This document shows positions 1-12,100 of a stretch of 64,000 bases of DNA, piece after piece; within the stretch, counting starts at the first letter, position 1, and every line of letters begins with the position of its first letter. The position numbers were made by a program, and so were the translations under genes. The DNA lies in the NCBI RefSeq assembly GCF_958450345.1, contig NC_088784.1, forward strand, positions 67,233,747 through 67,297,746. The letters run 5' to 3'. Under the pieces are notes generated by a model, which saw nothing but the letters and a program-made list of their open reading frames with translations, was not told the DNA's origin and did not search any database. Source of the DNA: Calliphora vicina (taxonomy: Eukaryota > Arthropoda > Insecta > Diptera > Calliphoridae).

Positions 1-184
1 CGTCCAGTTGATTGATCAACTATTTTCTACATATAGGGTGTGTTCGTAAATGCAGTAAATTTGTGCATCACTGATGCCACGACCTGCAAACTTTTGCAGT
101 AGTCTGGCCAACTATCTTCTTTAGAAAATTGCTGACTTAGTTGCCTGCACAACTTTTTTTATCTTTAAATTTAAATAAAACAAA

Positions 185-790
185 GTGTGCGTGAGATATC
201 ATCGATATTTTTTATTCGTTTGAAAAAAATATAACATCTTACAAATGTCCGCCGAGGCTTCGCCGGAATGTCTAATTCTCCATGATTCTGGGGTATAAAT
301 CAGGCAGAATTTGACAGATTTGGCTTTGGCCGCTGTGGTTTGAGGGTGCGCTGTGGCTTGTAGCTTTTTTTGCATAGACCAGCGACTTAAGAAAACCACG
401 CAAGAGAACTCTGACGGGGTATCGCATAATCTCGGTGGACATTTCACATCACCTTCACTTGAGATGACCATGCCCTCAAATCGGTCATACAGAATGTCCA
501 ATATTACATGAGCTATGATATGGCTTTTAGCGCCGTTCTGTTTAAAGCACATGTCGTTGCAAGCATATTATCCAAGTCAGGCCAAAATAAGTTGGTAATC
601 ATAGGCCAACGACATTCTTAAATAAATATGGACTACACCCAAAATTAACTTTATCGGTATACATTGAACGCTCTGGGATCTTATTTGGGTTGGTATCGTT
701 CCAAATTCATCCAGATGATTTTATGAATATTAGGGTCAGTTTGCAACTGCTACAGGTCCCATTCAGCGAACACACGTCGTCATTGTTGAA
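185..790 (-). mobile_element. Degenerate mariner-like transposase relic
   Basis: Read on the minus strand, this stretch carries the second-aspartate block of a mariner-like DDE transposase (FKQNGAKSHI, for the usual FQQDGATCHTA), then VISSEGDVKCPPRLCDTP, which corresponds to the family's WPPRSCDLTP block. Upstream, near 660-780, are frameshifted pieces resembling the family's block before the catalytic core. The catalytic D is N (QNG), and stops and frame changes occur throughout, so it is dead. The same subfamily recurs at 15997-16560 and 59880-60450. The family call rests on recalled motifs; boundaries are approximate. Confidence 0.7.
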
Positions 791-994
791 CGCTATCTAT
801 CGTGATTTGGCCAAACAAAATGAATAAATGACAGATGTAGCTTTAACAATTTGGCCGATATCAACTGTCATAGTTCGGAAGTCCCTATTGGTAGAAAAAG
901 TGATAGCTAAATTACCTATTACTGTAAATTGTCTGACTTGAAAATTGCTATTAAAAATGGTGTGGTGTGGTATTTCTTTATAAATTTTTTGCAG

Positions 995-1350
995 CATATT
1001 CCAGTGACAAATTTTCAGACACGGAAAGTTTGAACTCAGTAGCTAGTGTTGATACTCCCAAAAAGAAATCCTCCAGACGTTATTCAGATCATGTATCTCC
1101 CAAACGTGTGCGTTTACAACATTCCTCGCCAGAAGTAATACACAAATCGATAGCAATTATTCCACCCATAACTTGTGAAGATGTAAGCAGTGACGATGAA
1201 GATTTCCAAAGACCCAGTGAACCTTCGAAACAAACAGCCATAACTGAAGATAAAACCAACAAGCAGAATTTAATTTTAAACGATTTGAAAGACTTGGTTG
1301 AAGATATATCATCTTCTTCGGATTTGGAGCCCGGTGAAATATCCAATTAG
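995..1350 (+). CDS. 3'-terminal coding exon of an unidentified gene
   Basis: This is the last coding exon of a plus-strand gene whose earlier exons lie left of the window or were not recognised. A pyrimidine-rich tract ending in TTTTTTGCAG precedes base 995; an alternative acceptor ends at 1004. About 118 residues follow to a TAG at 1350. The peptide is hydrophilic and rich in Ser, Lys, Asp and Glu, with a basic cluster (TPKKKSSRRYS, then SPKRVRLQ) resembling a nuclear localisation signal, an acidic SSDDEDF patch, and the C-terminal end DLEPGEISN. No domain is recognised. It looks like the disordered tail of a nuclear protein, but that is inference. The gene is convergent with the MPP-alpha gene; stop codons are about 505 bp apart. 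Confidence 0.6.
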
Positions 1351-1391
1351 TTTTTAAGCTAGTTATACACTAAAACTAACATTTATAAAAT

Positions 1392-1397
1392 AATAAA
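1392..1397 (+). promoter_or_regulatory. Probable polyadenylation signal of the 995-1350 gene
   Basis: AATAAA begins 42 bases after the TAG stop at 1350, a normal distance for a fly 3' end. The AT-rich context makes chance matches common. Confidence 0.4.
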
Positions 1398-1751
1398 ATA
1401 CACATAGAACCAATTTGGATCTTAAAGAAAATCATTTTTAGATACTTGTATGAAATGTTTCGTTTGAATGTTTCAGTTGTGCTTAATTAAAAGATATTAT
1501 CCATTTATTAATGTCAAATTAATTGTTCTTGTTTATTGAAAAAACTCTTGTAACAATTTTCAATTTCGTAAAAAAAAACAATTCAATAACTTGTTCTAAT
1601 CTATTGATGGCTTATACAAAAACTTATTGGCCATTAAAGTAACAGATAGAATACTAAAATAGAATATAAAGTTATATAGAAAACAAACAAGCAAATAATT
1701 TCTTAATTGCCAAATTAATAAACTAAATTATACAATAATGTGGAGCGTTAT

Positions 1752-1757
1752 TTTATT
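1752..1757 (-). promoter_or_regulatory. Probable polyadenylation signal of the MPP-alpha gene
   Basis: TTTATT on the plus strand reads AATAAA on the minus strand, about 100 bases beyond the TGA stop of the MPP-alpha gene. Together with the signal at 1392 it implies that the two convergent transcripts end within about 350 bp of each other. Confidence 0.4.
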
Positions 1758-1855
1758 GTTTGGTTAATGTGGATTTATAAAGGACACTTTCTAAAAGTAT
1801 TCAGGATGTATTATCATTATTACTGCGGGAAGTGGGGATGAAATTAGAATGATTT

Positions 1856-4658
1856 TCATTTAAACAAAGATAGACGACGACTGTTTAATTTGCCATCGTG
1901 GTGCAAAGCATTTTGTACTTCTTTAATGTCAGGCAGACTAGCAATATCACCGCGGGCAGCCAAAGACACGGGAGTGCCCAATATGCGTTTAGCCACTCTT
2001 TGAATATCAGCAGCAGTAATTTTATCTAGAAATAAGTTTAAACATAATTTAAAAATAACTCTAAACTTAAAAATATAACAGATAACCTACCAATTTCGTT
2101 TATAAAATGTTCTGGTCTCTTACGATGTCCAGTAGCCAAAACTTGACGACCCACATCTTCGAATACCACTGGTCGTGACTCCAAATTCATCAATAACATC
2201 GATTGTAGTTGAATCTTTGAACGACTCAATTCCTCACGTCCAGGATTTGAGGTCATATTTACTAATTCCCTTGTCACCACTTCGACCATGTCGCGTACAT
2301 TGTTTGGCGGAGCACTGGCATGTATGCAGAATAAACCAGTATCGGCATAAGCATGATTGTAAGCAGTAGCACTGTACATCCAATGGTAACGATTTAACAC
2401 ATTTGTATACAGACGAGAGTACATTCCTTTGCCAGGACCACCGGCCGAAAAGGAACCGCCACCGCCCATCATAATATTGAGTACACACAGGGCAACAAAA
2501 TCGGGATCTTGATGGGAACAACCCTCAAGACCGACAACAACATGAGCAAGTTCTGGTAGACCAGCTGCGGCATAAATTGGTATTTCACATTCCTCCTTGC
2601 GTACACCACCGGTGTATTGGGCGATGGATTTGTCAACTTCCTGAGCACCGGTGCCACCGATTTGTTCTTTTTCCCAAATAGCAGCGTCATCAACAAAGAA
2701 ACGTTCAACATTGCGCACTAACTCATCGTGATTGACCTAGAATAACGTTAGAAATTGTTAGAATTGTCACAGCAAACATTTAACACACAAATATTATTTA
2801 AATTGTATGTATTCACTTTCAATTGAAACTGATTTATCACCAAAATTATTTCCAACAAGTAAGAGAGCTATATTCAGCTGTGCCGAATCTTATATACTCT
2901 TCACTGAAGTATATTTTAAGAAAAAGATTGAAAAACATTTTTGTTGAAGAAAAAAATTTTCGATTTGTGAATTTTTTGGTAAAAAATATTTTTTTTTTCG
3001 TCGAAAAGGTCACGGAAATGTCTATGTTGTTGTTGTAGCAGCAGTTGTTGCTGAGTTGACAGCCCTTGGCCGAGTGAACTCGGGTCATTCCGGTGCGTAA
3101 AACCTGCTGTCGTGGGAATGCGGAAATGTCTATCATTAGATATGCTATTGTCTATGTCAATAACTTAGTAATCCAGATATAAATTAAAAATCAAGGTAGT
3201 CGTGGTTTTTTGTTTATATCTCAGCCATTTGTGGGCTGATTTTCCCGAATTTAAATAGCAACCTAAGCGGGACTATAGCGGGCATATTGATGTATCAGAT
3301 AGTTTGATATAACTATGACAACTCCACTATCTATAACGATCCAGAATATAAATACTTTATGGGGTCGCTAATGAGAAATTAGAAATTGGTGAAAATAGGT
3401 CAAATAAACATCGAGGTAGTCGTGGTTTTTGCTTGTAGATCGATCAGCCATTTGTGGACCGATTTTCACAATTTTAGCAACCGAACCAGGACTGTACCAG
3501 ATAGATTGATATATCGAAACCACTATCTATAGCGGTCCAGAATATAAATACTTAATGGGTTCACAAATGAAAAATGTAGAAATTACAAACTTGAAGAGTA
3601 TACAAATAGAAATTGCAAAACTAAACTTACCCCTACGCCGGCGATAACCATACGTTCAGGTGCATGATGATATTTCAAATAATTCATCAACACATTACGA
3701 TTGATGGCATCCAGGTTTTGTGGGGGGCACAGTTTCGGTAAGCCCAACGTATTGTCCCTATAGGCGGCTGCATGAATCATATCCATAAGAATGGGTTCCT
3801 GTTCGGGACGCATGCCTAAGGTTTCCAATTCGAATTGTATAGCACGTCTAGCCAAAAATACTTCCTCCTCATGCAAAGTGGGTCTCAAGGTCACATCGGC
3901 CAACAGACGGGTAACCGATTCAATGGCACGACTATCTATGCTGGCGGCATAAATTAGGGTATCACGAGAACTTTGGCAATCACATATGCCACCATTTTTC
4001 TCAAGTTCTTTTAAAATGGCATCTTTATTGGGGAAGTTGGTGGTAGACTTAAGAAAAGGAAAATATTTTTAATTTAATAATCCTTCAATATTATTGAAAC
4101 CAACAAAATAAACTCACGTTAAAAGCTAATTTTTCCAAAAAATGAGAAACACCACCGGGATAGGCAACCTCATAACGTGGTCCTGAATCAATGACCAAAC
4201 CCACTGTACAAAACTGACCAAAACGTGGCTCCGAAGCAACTCTCAAACCATTGGGCAGTGTTGTTACTTGTGTGGCACTACTTTCCAGCAGAGGTTTGGC
4301 ATATTCAACATCAGCCAAATCGGGTATAGGCTGTGTTAAGGGTGGCAATTTGGTGACCACATCTGTGGATGGTTGATTAACGGTATAAAGTCCATCAACA
4401 TTTTTACGCAAACCACCGGTAATGTTACCAATACCGGTACCACTGCCTACCTCATCTATGTTGGGTGAAGAGGTTTTTGTTGCAAATCGCCGGGACACAC
4501 TAGATTTTACAAAAACATAACATCACGTTTTAGGTTATTCAATAAGTATTTATTGTTGTGAAATGCCGCAATGATGAACAATTGTCAATCGCAATGTTCT
4601 CACTCTCTACTTACCTTTGCCAAGAGTTTCTTAAATGACTTAAAGCACGCAATTGCAT
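1856..4658 (-). CDS. PMPCA: Mitochondrial processing peptidase alpha subunit, 5 exons, complete
   Basis: This encodes the regulatory, substrate-recognising subunit of the matrix peptidase that removes presequences from imported mitochondrial proteins. Exons, in transcript order, are 4658-4615, 4499-4118, 4047-3631, 2736-2091 and 2025-1856; all introns are GT-AG and the phases join without a break to give 552 residues, close to the family's usual length. The start is the ATG at 4658, which opens with MQLRALSHLRNSW, a basic amphipathic presequence, followed by SRRFATK, a plausible processing site. Residues 134-138 are HFLEK, where the catalytic beta subunit has HxxEH, as expected for the non-catalytic alpha subunit. 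The diagnostic glycine-rich loop (GGGGSFSAGGPGKG) is at about 372-385. Introns 1, 2 and 4 are 115, 70 and 65 bp; intron 3 is 894 bp because it holds repeat insertions. The gene looks intact. Confidence 0.96.
2855..3610 (+). repeat. DINE-like interspersed repeat in MPP-alpha intron 3
   Basis: The copy starts with AACAAGTAAGAGAGC and a decayed version of the GGCTGTGCCGAATCTTATAT head seen in other copies here. Its 3' half is present twice in tandem: a block with a 'cag/ccattTGTGG' segment and ATCTATAACGATCCAGAATA occurs at about 3180-3390 and again at about 3410-3590. The terminal GGTGAAGGGTATA palindrome seen in complete copies is missing. It accounts for most of the length of this intron. Confidence 0.7.
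3026..3120. mobile_element. Short SINE-like insertion with 13-bp target duplication
   Basis: CGGAAATGTCTAT stands at 3013-3025 and again at 3121-3133, enclosing a 95-bp segment. The segment begins with GTTGTTGTTGTAGCAGCAG and is far less AT-rich than its surroundings. Exact flanking duplications of this length are typical of target-primed retroposition. The insert interrupts the DINE-like copy, so it is the younger insertion. No tRNA promoter boxes were identified with confidence. Confidence 0.6.
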
Positions 4659-6422
4659 TTTAAATGCTTTTCTTTTAGCACGAACAGACAAAAACTCTTT
4701 ATATTATGCTATTTATTTAGTTTATATTTTAAATTTATTAAAACTTTTTAATAATTTTTGATTTTCTTCTAAAACATAATTGTGAGAAGACTGAGAAAAA
4801 TTCTTTGGAGGAAAGGTTTCGAATGACAGCTGTTTTTGACAGTTTCTTTTTATTATATGTGCAAAACAGTGCTGCCATATATTTTTTTCCAAAAACTTTT
4901 TTATTTCTGAAAAAAGTTTTTACTTTTTATGTACTAAAATTATACTTATCCTTGTATTCTGAGCTGTATGACAGTGACAAAATAATAACAAAACTGTAAA
5001 TTTGGGGGTATTCTACTTACAATTTGAATTCAATTTTATAAAAAAACAGCATTGAATAAAAGAACATAAATAAATATAAAAAATATATAAAAATTAAAAT
5101 TCCAATTTTAGAATATTGAAACAACATAAAAATTCATGAAATTTTCTAATTTTTTGCTTAAAAATGTTTAAGTTTGAAATTAGTATTGGCCTCAAATAAA
5201 TCGAATTTTTTTTTGATTAGATGATATACTATGTACTGTGTATAACCAACTACATACTTCCTGTATACAATTCTAATTATTTACTCAACAAAATTTTATT
5301 AGTGAAAAATATGGCAGAAAAAAATTTCTTGTAAAAAACATGTTCGGGTTAAGAAATATTTTTACAATTTTGACCCATTAATAAAATTAAATTTGTATAC
5401 TCTAATAATAACAAACCTTTTGTTCAAACCCCAAATAAAATTAATTTATCATATTTGTATATTGCAATAATTTTTCATTTATTTTTTTGTTTAAGCTATA
5501 AATGTTGACTTCTCATTTCAGTTTTATTCTTAAGAAGAAGAAAAAAATCTACAGCTGTCATTCAAAATTAAGCTGAAATAGAATAATACTTTTGTTATAA
5601 TTATTTTTATTTTCTTTTAATCACTACAAATTTTGCAAAAACCTTTGAATATTAAAAATAATGTAATTAAGAAAAACTAATTAAATAAAAATCACATTTT
5701 ATGCTTAATTTTCTAAATCACTTTCATTATTAATCATCTTCATTTTCTATAATTATACAAATAAAGATATTAAAAAAAAAAATCCAACAAATAATGTATT
5801 AACAATTATTCAAGCAAAGCTAAGCCTGAATTCTTTCTTACTTTTTTAATATACGAAAGAAATTAAACAAATAAAGTATTACAAAAATAATAATAATAAT
5901 AAATATTACCAATACACTTATAATTATACTTAGTTTATAAAATTTTTGAATTATTCATTCCTTATTTCTTATGCCCTATTTAGACTTCTAACTTGTTTAA
6001 TTTTATGCATTGTTAAACTCAAGCTTTAAGGTTTTATGTTTTTATTATTTTACCTTTTAGTTTAATTCATGTTAAATTAATTTTTAATTTTCTCTAAGAA
6101 AATTATTTTTTGTTTATAAAATAATAAGTTCAAAATCATGAGTTTTTAAGTATTATTGTGATAAATTAATGTAGATTAGATATAATGTGTAATTTAAGTT
6201 TTATAAACTACAGTTTAAACTTAATATTTAAGTTTAAGCTGGTTCTCAAAACCCATCCACATATTATATATATATATATTTTTTTTGTTTTAGGCAAATA
6301 TTTGTTAATTTAACAATTTATTTTTTTTCGTATAAAAGAAACTAATTGGTAGTTATTATTATTGTAACTTAGAGCATTCTTAACTTTTTAGGTTAAATGA
6401 TAATGATGTGTTGTTTTATTAT
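4659..6422. other. AT-rich intergenic region
   Basis: This lies between the MPP-alpha start and the 3' end of the large minus-strand gene. It is strongly AT-rich with runs of A and T. It should hold the MPP-alpha promoter next to 4660 and the 3' untranslated region of the DUF1647-like gene near 6300-6422. Short open frames here (such as 4805-4999) are low-complexity and show no coding character. No transposase or repeat family was recognised. Confidence 0.5.
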
Positions 6423-9400
6423 TTATTCATCTGTAAAAGGATGTTCGGATGTTTCACTGCTATTACGTCTACGATTTTCGAGAATTTTTGTTGCTTGTTC
6501 TAATGTTTCCTTATAAAAAATTTTATAATTTTCACTTGGCAGTGAATATTTTGTATCATCAAGATGCCATGTTAGTCCCAGTACAATATTAAAAGCTGAG
6601 GTATCATAACTATGGCAACCAGAATAACGATATTGGGGCTTTTTATTATATTTGCAACCGTTTGATTGCGCACCTAAAATGAAAAAAAGAAACAATACAA
6701 ATTAATATTAAATTTATTATTAAAAATTATCAGAATAAAAATATGTATACAAAATATAAAAACAAAAATGATATTTATGAGACATATTCATAGACATCTA
6801 TGAGTAATCTTCTAATCGGGAGGAGCTTATATCTACAATTTATTTTGATTTCGAAAATGAATATTTTTATTTTTTGTACTAACAGTAAAAAATAAAATAC
6901 ATACAAATAAAATATTAAAATGACCATTGAGATTTTATTAAATGTTTGAAGAAGTTGTATTTTCCAACAGGTTATTTTAAGTTTTATATGTTTTTAGAGC
7001 CTTCCAGTATATTAAGAATTTATTGCTTTATATATTAGCAATTAACCAAATGCTGAAGCCACCCTCGTGATTAAGTAAAACAATGTGGCAACATCTTAGC
7101 ATCCACAACGAAAATAATAAACCAGGCATGGAAAATTTAGATTTTGAAAAGGTACTGAACGCAAACGGAAAGTACTTAATAAAACAATTTCCAAAACTGT
7201 GTTTTAAATAAAAAAAACGAGTAAATTGTTCGAATGCTTTGTTTGCGAATAGCAAGTTAAAATAATCTAAAATTAAGTTTTTTATTACAAGGTGTCTCCA
7301 CTACAAACATGTTTGAATAAAATAATTAATTCAATTTCATTAAAGCATTCAAAACAAATTAGTTCATAGAATAATTATTTTATTCAAGCCATGTTAAAAT
7401 TACAATATTCAATTTGTAGTTAGGTTTTAATCTTAAGTTATACTGAGAATTACGATTTTTAAATTAATCATTACTAAAATAGCTTATTAAAATTTATTGA
7501 ATCATTTAATTTTTCAAATGAATTCTTTTATAAGCAACTTTAGAAAATTTTAATTATTCAATAATTTACTAATTTACCATTATCACTAACGCTGCGTTTA
7601 CACATGCAAGTAGATTGATGAAAGTTGATAATACGTATTATTATCGAAAATGTCGAAAATACATCGAAATGTCTACAAGTTGCTTGAGCGTTTACACATG
7701 CAAGTAAAAGTTCATTTTGTAAATGTTAGCGAAGGAGAATGATGTCTTCAAAATGCCACAAATATAAGAATATTACAGCTAATTCGATAAATAAACCTTT
7801 TATATATCAGCATTTGTTATTTTTAAGTCCATTTGCGGCTTGAAACCAAATTTTATTATTTTTATTCATAACAATAAAGTGTTACCATGATATTCAAATA
7901 TAAAAATTTCTGGGGAAAATGTTAGGTTAACAATTTTTATAGATATTAGTAACAATTTTATTTATTAAAACTAATGAAATTGCTATTTTTACGAAAACGA
8001 TAAGCATTAGTGGTCATTTGTACTATTTTCTTTTACAAAAATACATAAAATAAGTTAAAAATATAATTATTATTTTACCACCTTCTGATAAATTTTTTAA
8101 AAGCTATTTATTGGCAACTCTATTTGTCATCACTTGTATGAAAGTGTCGAAAATCACTGTCCACCTAAATTCAGTAGGCAGTGAGCTGCAAGTGGCTGCA
8201 TGTGTGATTGTGTTAGTGCAAAAGTATGTATGTATTGTGTTTTTCGAACTGTTACTTGCATGTGTAAACGCTAGGTAAGCTGTTGTTATCCCTATAATAA
8301 CCTTTCAGGTCGACTACCGTTAATCTATCGTTACCGAAATTACTGCAATTACCACTACCGCTCAAATACCGTTATCGATATAATCGCAAATGCCATTATC
8401 GATATACGTAATAAATTATTCAAGTATTTACTAACTTGAATAATCGTAAAAATCATAAAAAAATAGATGTTAATCACTTTACAAATTAATTCAATATCGA
8501 ATTATATTGAAAAAAGAGAAAAAGTACTTTATTATTTCGTTGGGTTAGAAAAATTTACATTTTTACTGAATTTTCCATCCCTGCAGTAAAACAGATGTCA
8601 CTCACTAATTTTTATCTTTCACTCTCTCTCTCATAAACACAAAAGAAACAATAGTATTTGTAGAACGTACTTCAAGTGGATCGAAAGAAAATAAAATAAA
8701 AATTTTTGTCGACGGCAGATTTTTCTAAATTTTTTTGTACAATTTTTTTTATATTGTTAGTAATTTATAAACAATAAAGGACTATGAATCCACAAGGATA
8801 TTCACAACAACCACCGTATCCCGGTCAACCAGTTTATGTACCCGGACCACCACCACCTAGTAAGTAAATGATGTATTATGATGCTGACGAGTAGTCGGGG
8901 GGTTATTGAAAAAACCCATATATTTACGATTATTAATTAGCTTAAGCTTGTTGGTGCAATGGCAAAAATAAGCGAAAAAATAACACTGGTATACACAATA
9001 TAAATATAGAAAACATGATAATGATTGTGTCAGCTTCATCCGCATACAATTTTATGTGTTGACTGTACAAAATAATCCTTAGATCCTCTGTCAATCATGT
9101 TAAAATAATTAAAATGGAATTATTTTATTAATAGGTATAACTTTTTCTTGCAATTGAATTGTAGGTCAACCCTATGGCTGGAAGCCAAGCCCTCCCGCCG
9201 ATGATATACCATCACCAGCTAGCGGCGGATTCATAGATCCCGAGGATTTGCAACCGAAAAATTTTTCATTCAATGAAGCTAGTGTACGCAAGGGATTCTT
9301 ACGTAAAGTCTACCTCATTTTAATGGTAAGAGGAAAACTAAAACAAATATGTACATATTTTCAACAAAGTTTTTTTTTATTCGCTTGCTTTTGTGATGAA

Positions 9401-12062
9401 ATTCTTTAAAATGAGAATGCATTTCTTTGGAAATATAGTTTGCAGGTTTTTTGTAATGTAATTAATGGCTATATATGTATGTATGTTGTGTATTCCATTA
9501 ATTAAGTAAAATTAAGTTTAAACTTTTACGTATAATGTACAATTAAATTTAGTGAAATTAATAATATTCATCAAATGTTATTTGTATTCAATTTTGAAAT
9601 GTAATCTCTGAACTTGGAATTTATTTAATATTAACCCTATGAAAAGCATACGTAGTCAATTTTTAAATTTCCATGCAAAATTTGTTTATAAACCTTATTT
9701 GGAGATATTAAATCAGTAGTTGAATTAAAATATTTAAATCGAAGCCAAAAATCAATCTATCAAGTTTAGTTATTCTTCCAAAGAAATCTAAATTGCTTCT
9801 CAATCTCTGGTTATCTGCCAAAGTAGTTTTTTGTTACAAGTAAATGCGAATATAGAAAATTTATATTATTCACAATATCATACGTATCCTTATATCAAAC
9901 TTATAAGGATACGTTGCCTTCCATTGCAACTAATCCACTGTAATTATTATCTATTACACAGGGTCAATTACTTTTCACATTTGGTATCGTGGCTCTATTT
10001 TTATTCCACGAACCAACATTGAAATTTTCCCAAAGAAATCCAGGCTTATTATTGGCTGCATGTATTGTTACATTGGTCGTTGTGGTGGCCATGGCATGCT
10101 GTGAGTCAGCACGTCGTACATTCCCTACTAATTTTATATGTTTAAGTATATTTACGGCTGCGGAATCATTCCTAGTTGGTGCCATAGCTGGTCGTTATGA
10201 GGCAGAATCGGTGAGTTGAAAGCAATTATGTATTTTGATATTATTTTATTTCTTATTGAATTTGTTTTTCTTTTCTAGGTATTTTTGGCTGTTGGTATCA
10301 CGGCCATTCTATGTTTAGCCTTGACCTTATTTGCATTTCAAACAAAATATGATTTCACTGCCTGCGGTGGTTTTCTACTTGCTGCCATGGTCATTCTATT
10401 GATATTTGGCATTGTTGGCATGTTTTGGCGTGCCCATATTATTCAAACGATTTATGCCGGCTGTGGTGCTCTTTTGGCTTGCGTTTTCCTCATCTATGAT
10501 ACCCAAATAATGATGGGCGGAGATCACAAGTTTAGCATTAGTCCTGAGGAGTATATATTTGCTGCCTTAAATCTTTACATGGATGTCGTACGCATTTTCT
10601 TATTTATTTTACAATTAATTGGCAACAGAAGCAATTAATTGAAACATACCGACATCATTCCAATGTTTGATGGACCGTCAACAATAACATGAAATTGATT
10701 CACTAGGGGCGCAGAAATCAGGGTTGTCAATAACATTTTGATATTACTAATTTACTATCATGAAATCCCACTGTACTCTTGAGAATCTTTTAATGTTATT
10801 TTTTATACAATACTTTATTCAAAATGTATTTCATTTTTGTAAAATCAAGAATTTATATGAAGATTTTTTTTTTGTAATTTAGGTTTTTAAGGTCTCAAAT
10901 ATTTGAACTGTATTTTATTCTATGTCAATCTATTATCGTCTTATTTGTTGTGTAATTCAGACATCAATATATAAGAATTTATTGTAAATTATAGTTGTTT
11001 ACTTGTAACAATAAAGTGTCTGCGAATTTTTAAAAATAACATTCATATTGATTTATTTTTAATGCTGGTATGCAATTAATACACAATTTTTATAATATAA
11101 AGCTTATAGACTATTAAAAGATATATTTTCAATATCTTTAAATGAGCAAGAATTCTATTTTAGATTTTGAAACACTACCAATCATTTGACTGAATATTTT
11201 ACATTTCTATCTTGATCTTGGCAAAATTTCTCTAATTCGTCGAATTTACATATCGATGGCTTAATATAGATAGGTCGTATCTCAACTTTTAGTTACTTTA
11301 CAGGAGAAGGAAAAAACTCAATAATATCAGAAAGTGAAATTGAAAAAAACAACTAAAAATTTGTAATATATCAAAAAATATTTTTAGAAGAGTTGTTTGT
11401 TTTAATATAAACCAAAAAATATGCATTCCACTTTAAATGAACTCATGGGTTTTTCTTTCAAACGATTTTTTAAATGAGTTAGAGCTTTTTTATAATTACT
11501 GTAAATCTGTTATTCGTCAATATAGGAAACTGAATTTTTTAAAGGAGGTCTATTTCAGTTTTGTCTACCAGAATATGTAAAAAAACCCGATTTTGAAAAA
11601 GAACGAGATACGACCTTTCTATATTAAGCCATTGATATGGTAAGTTGTATCAAAATTAACAAAAATAATTGTAATATCCGTCTGTCTGAAAATCAGCAGA
11701 ACCGGTATACTAAAACTAGAGTTATGGACCAAAACCTCAATAAAAATTTGGTAATTTTCAAAATTTTTTTTGTTATTTTCTGTAATTTATTGTCATTCGT
11801 ATACTAACAGTGCAAATTCTGATGAAAACAGTATAAATCGGTCCATGATTTCCCTAGCTTTTGCAACGTATGAATATAGTCAAGGCGAATTTATAGAAGG
11901 TGACCTCAGAAGAACAGCTGATTATTATACCCTTCAGCTTCGTGAGAAGGGTATATATAAGTTTGTCATTCCGTTTGTAATTTCTACATTTTTCATTTCC
12001 GGCCCTATAAAGTATATATATTCTGGATCCTTATAGATAGCGGAGTCGATTAAGCCATGTCC

Positions 12063-12100
<38 letters not shown>

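Noticed and set aside
7028..7255. 75-codon minus-strand frame upstream of the last DUF1647-like exon
   Set aside because: Considered as a preceding exon of that gene, but composition is not coding-like and the phase and domain continuity point to the exon at 36184.
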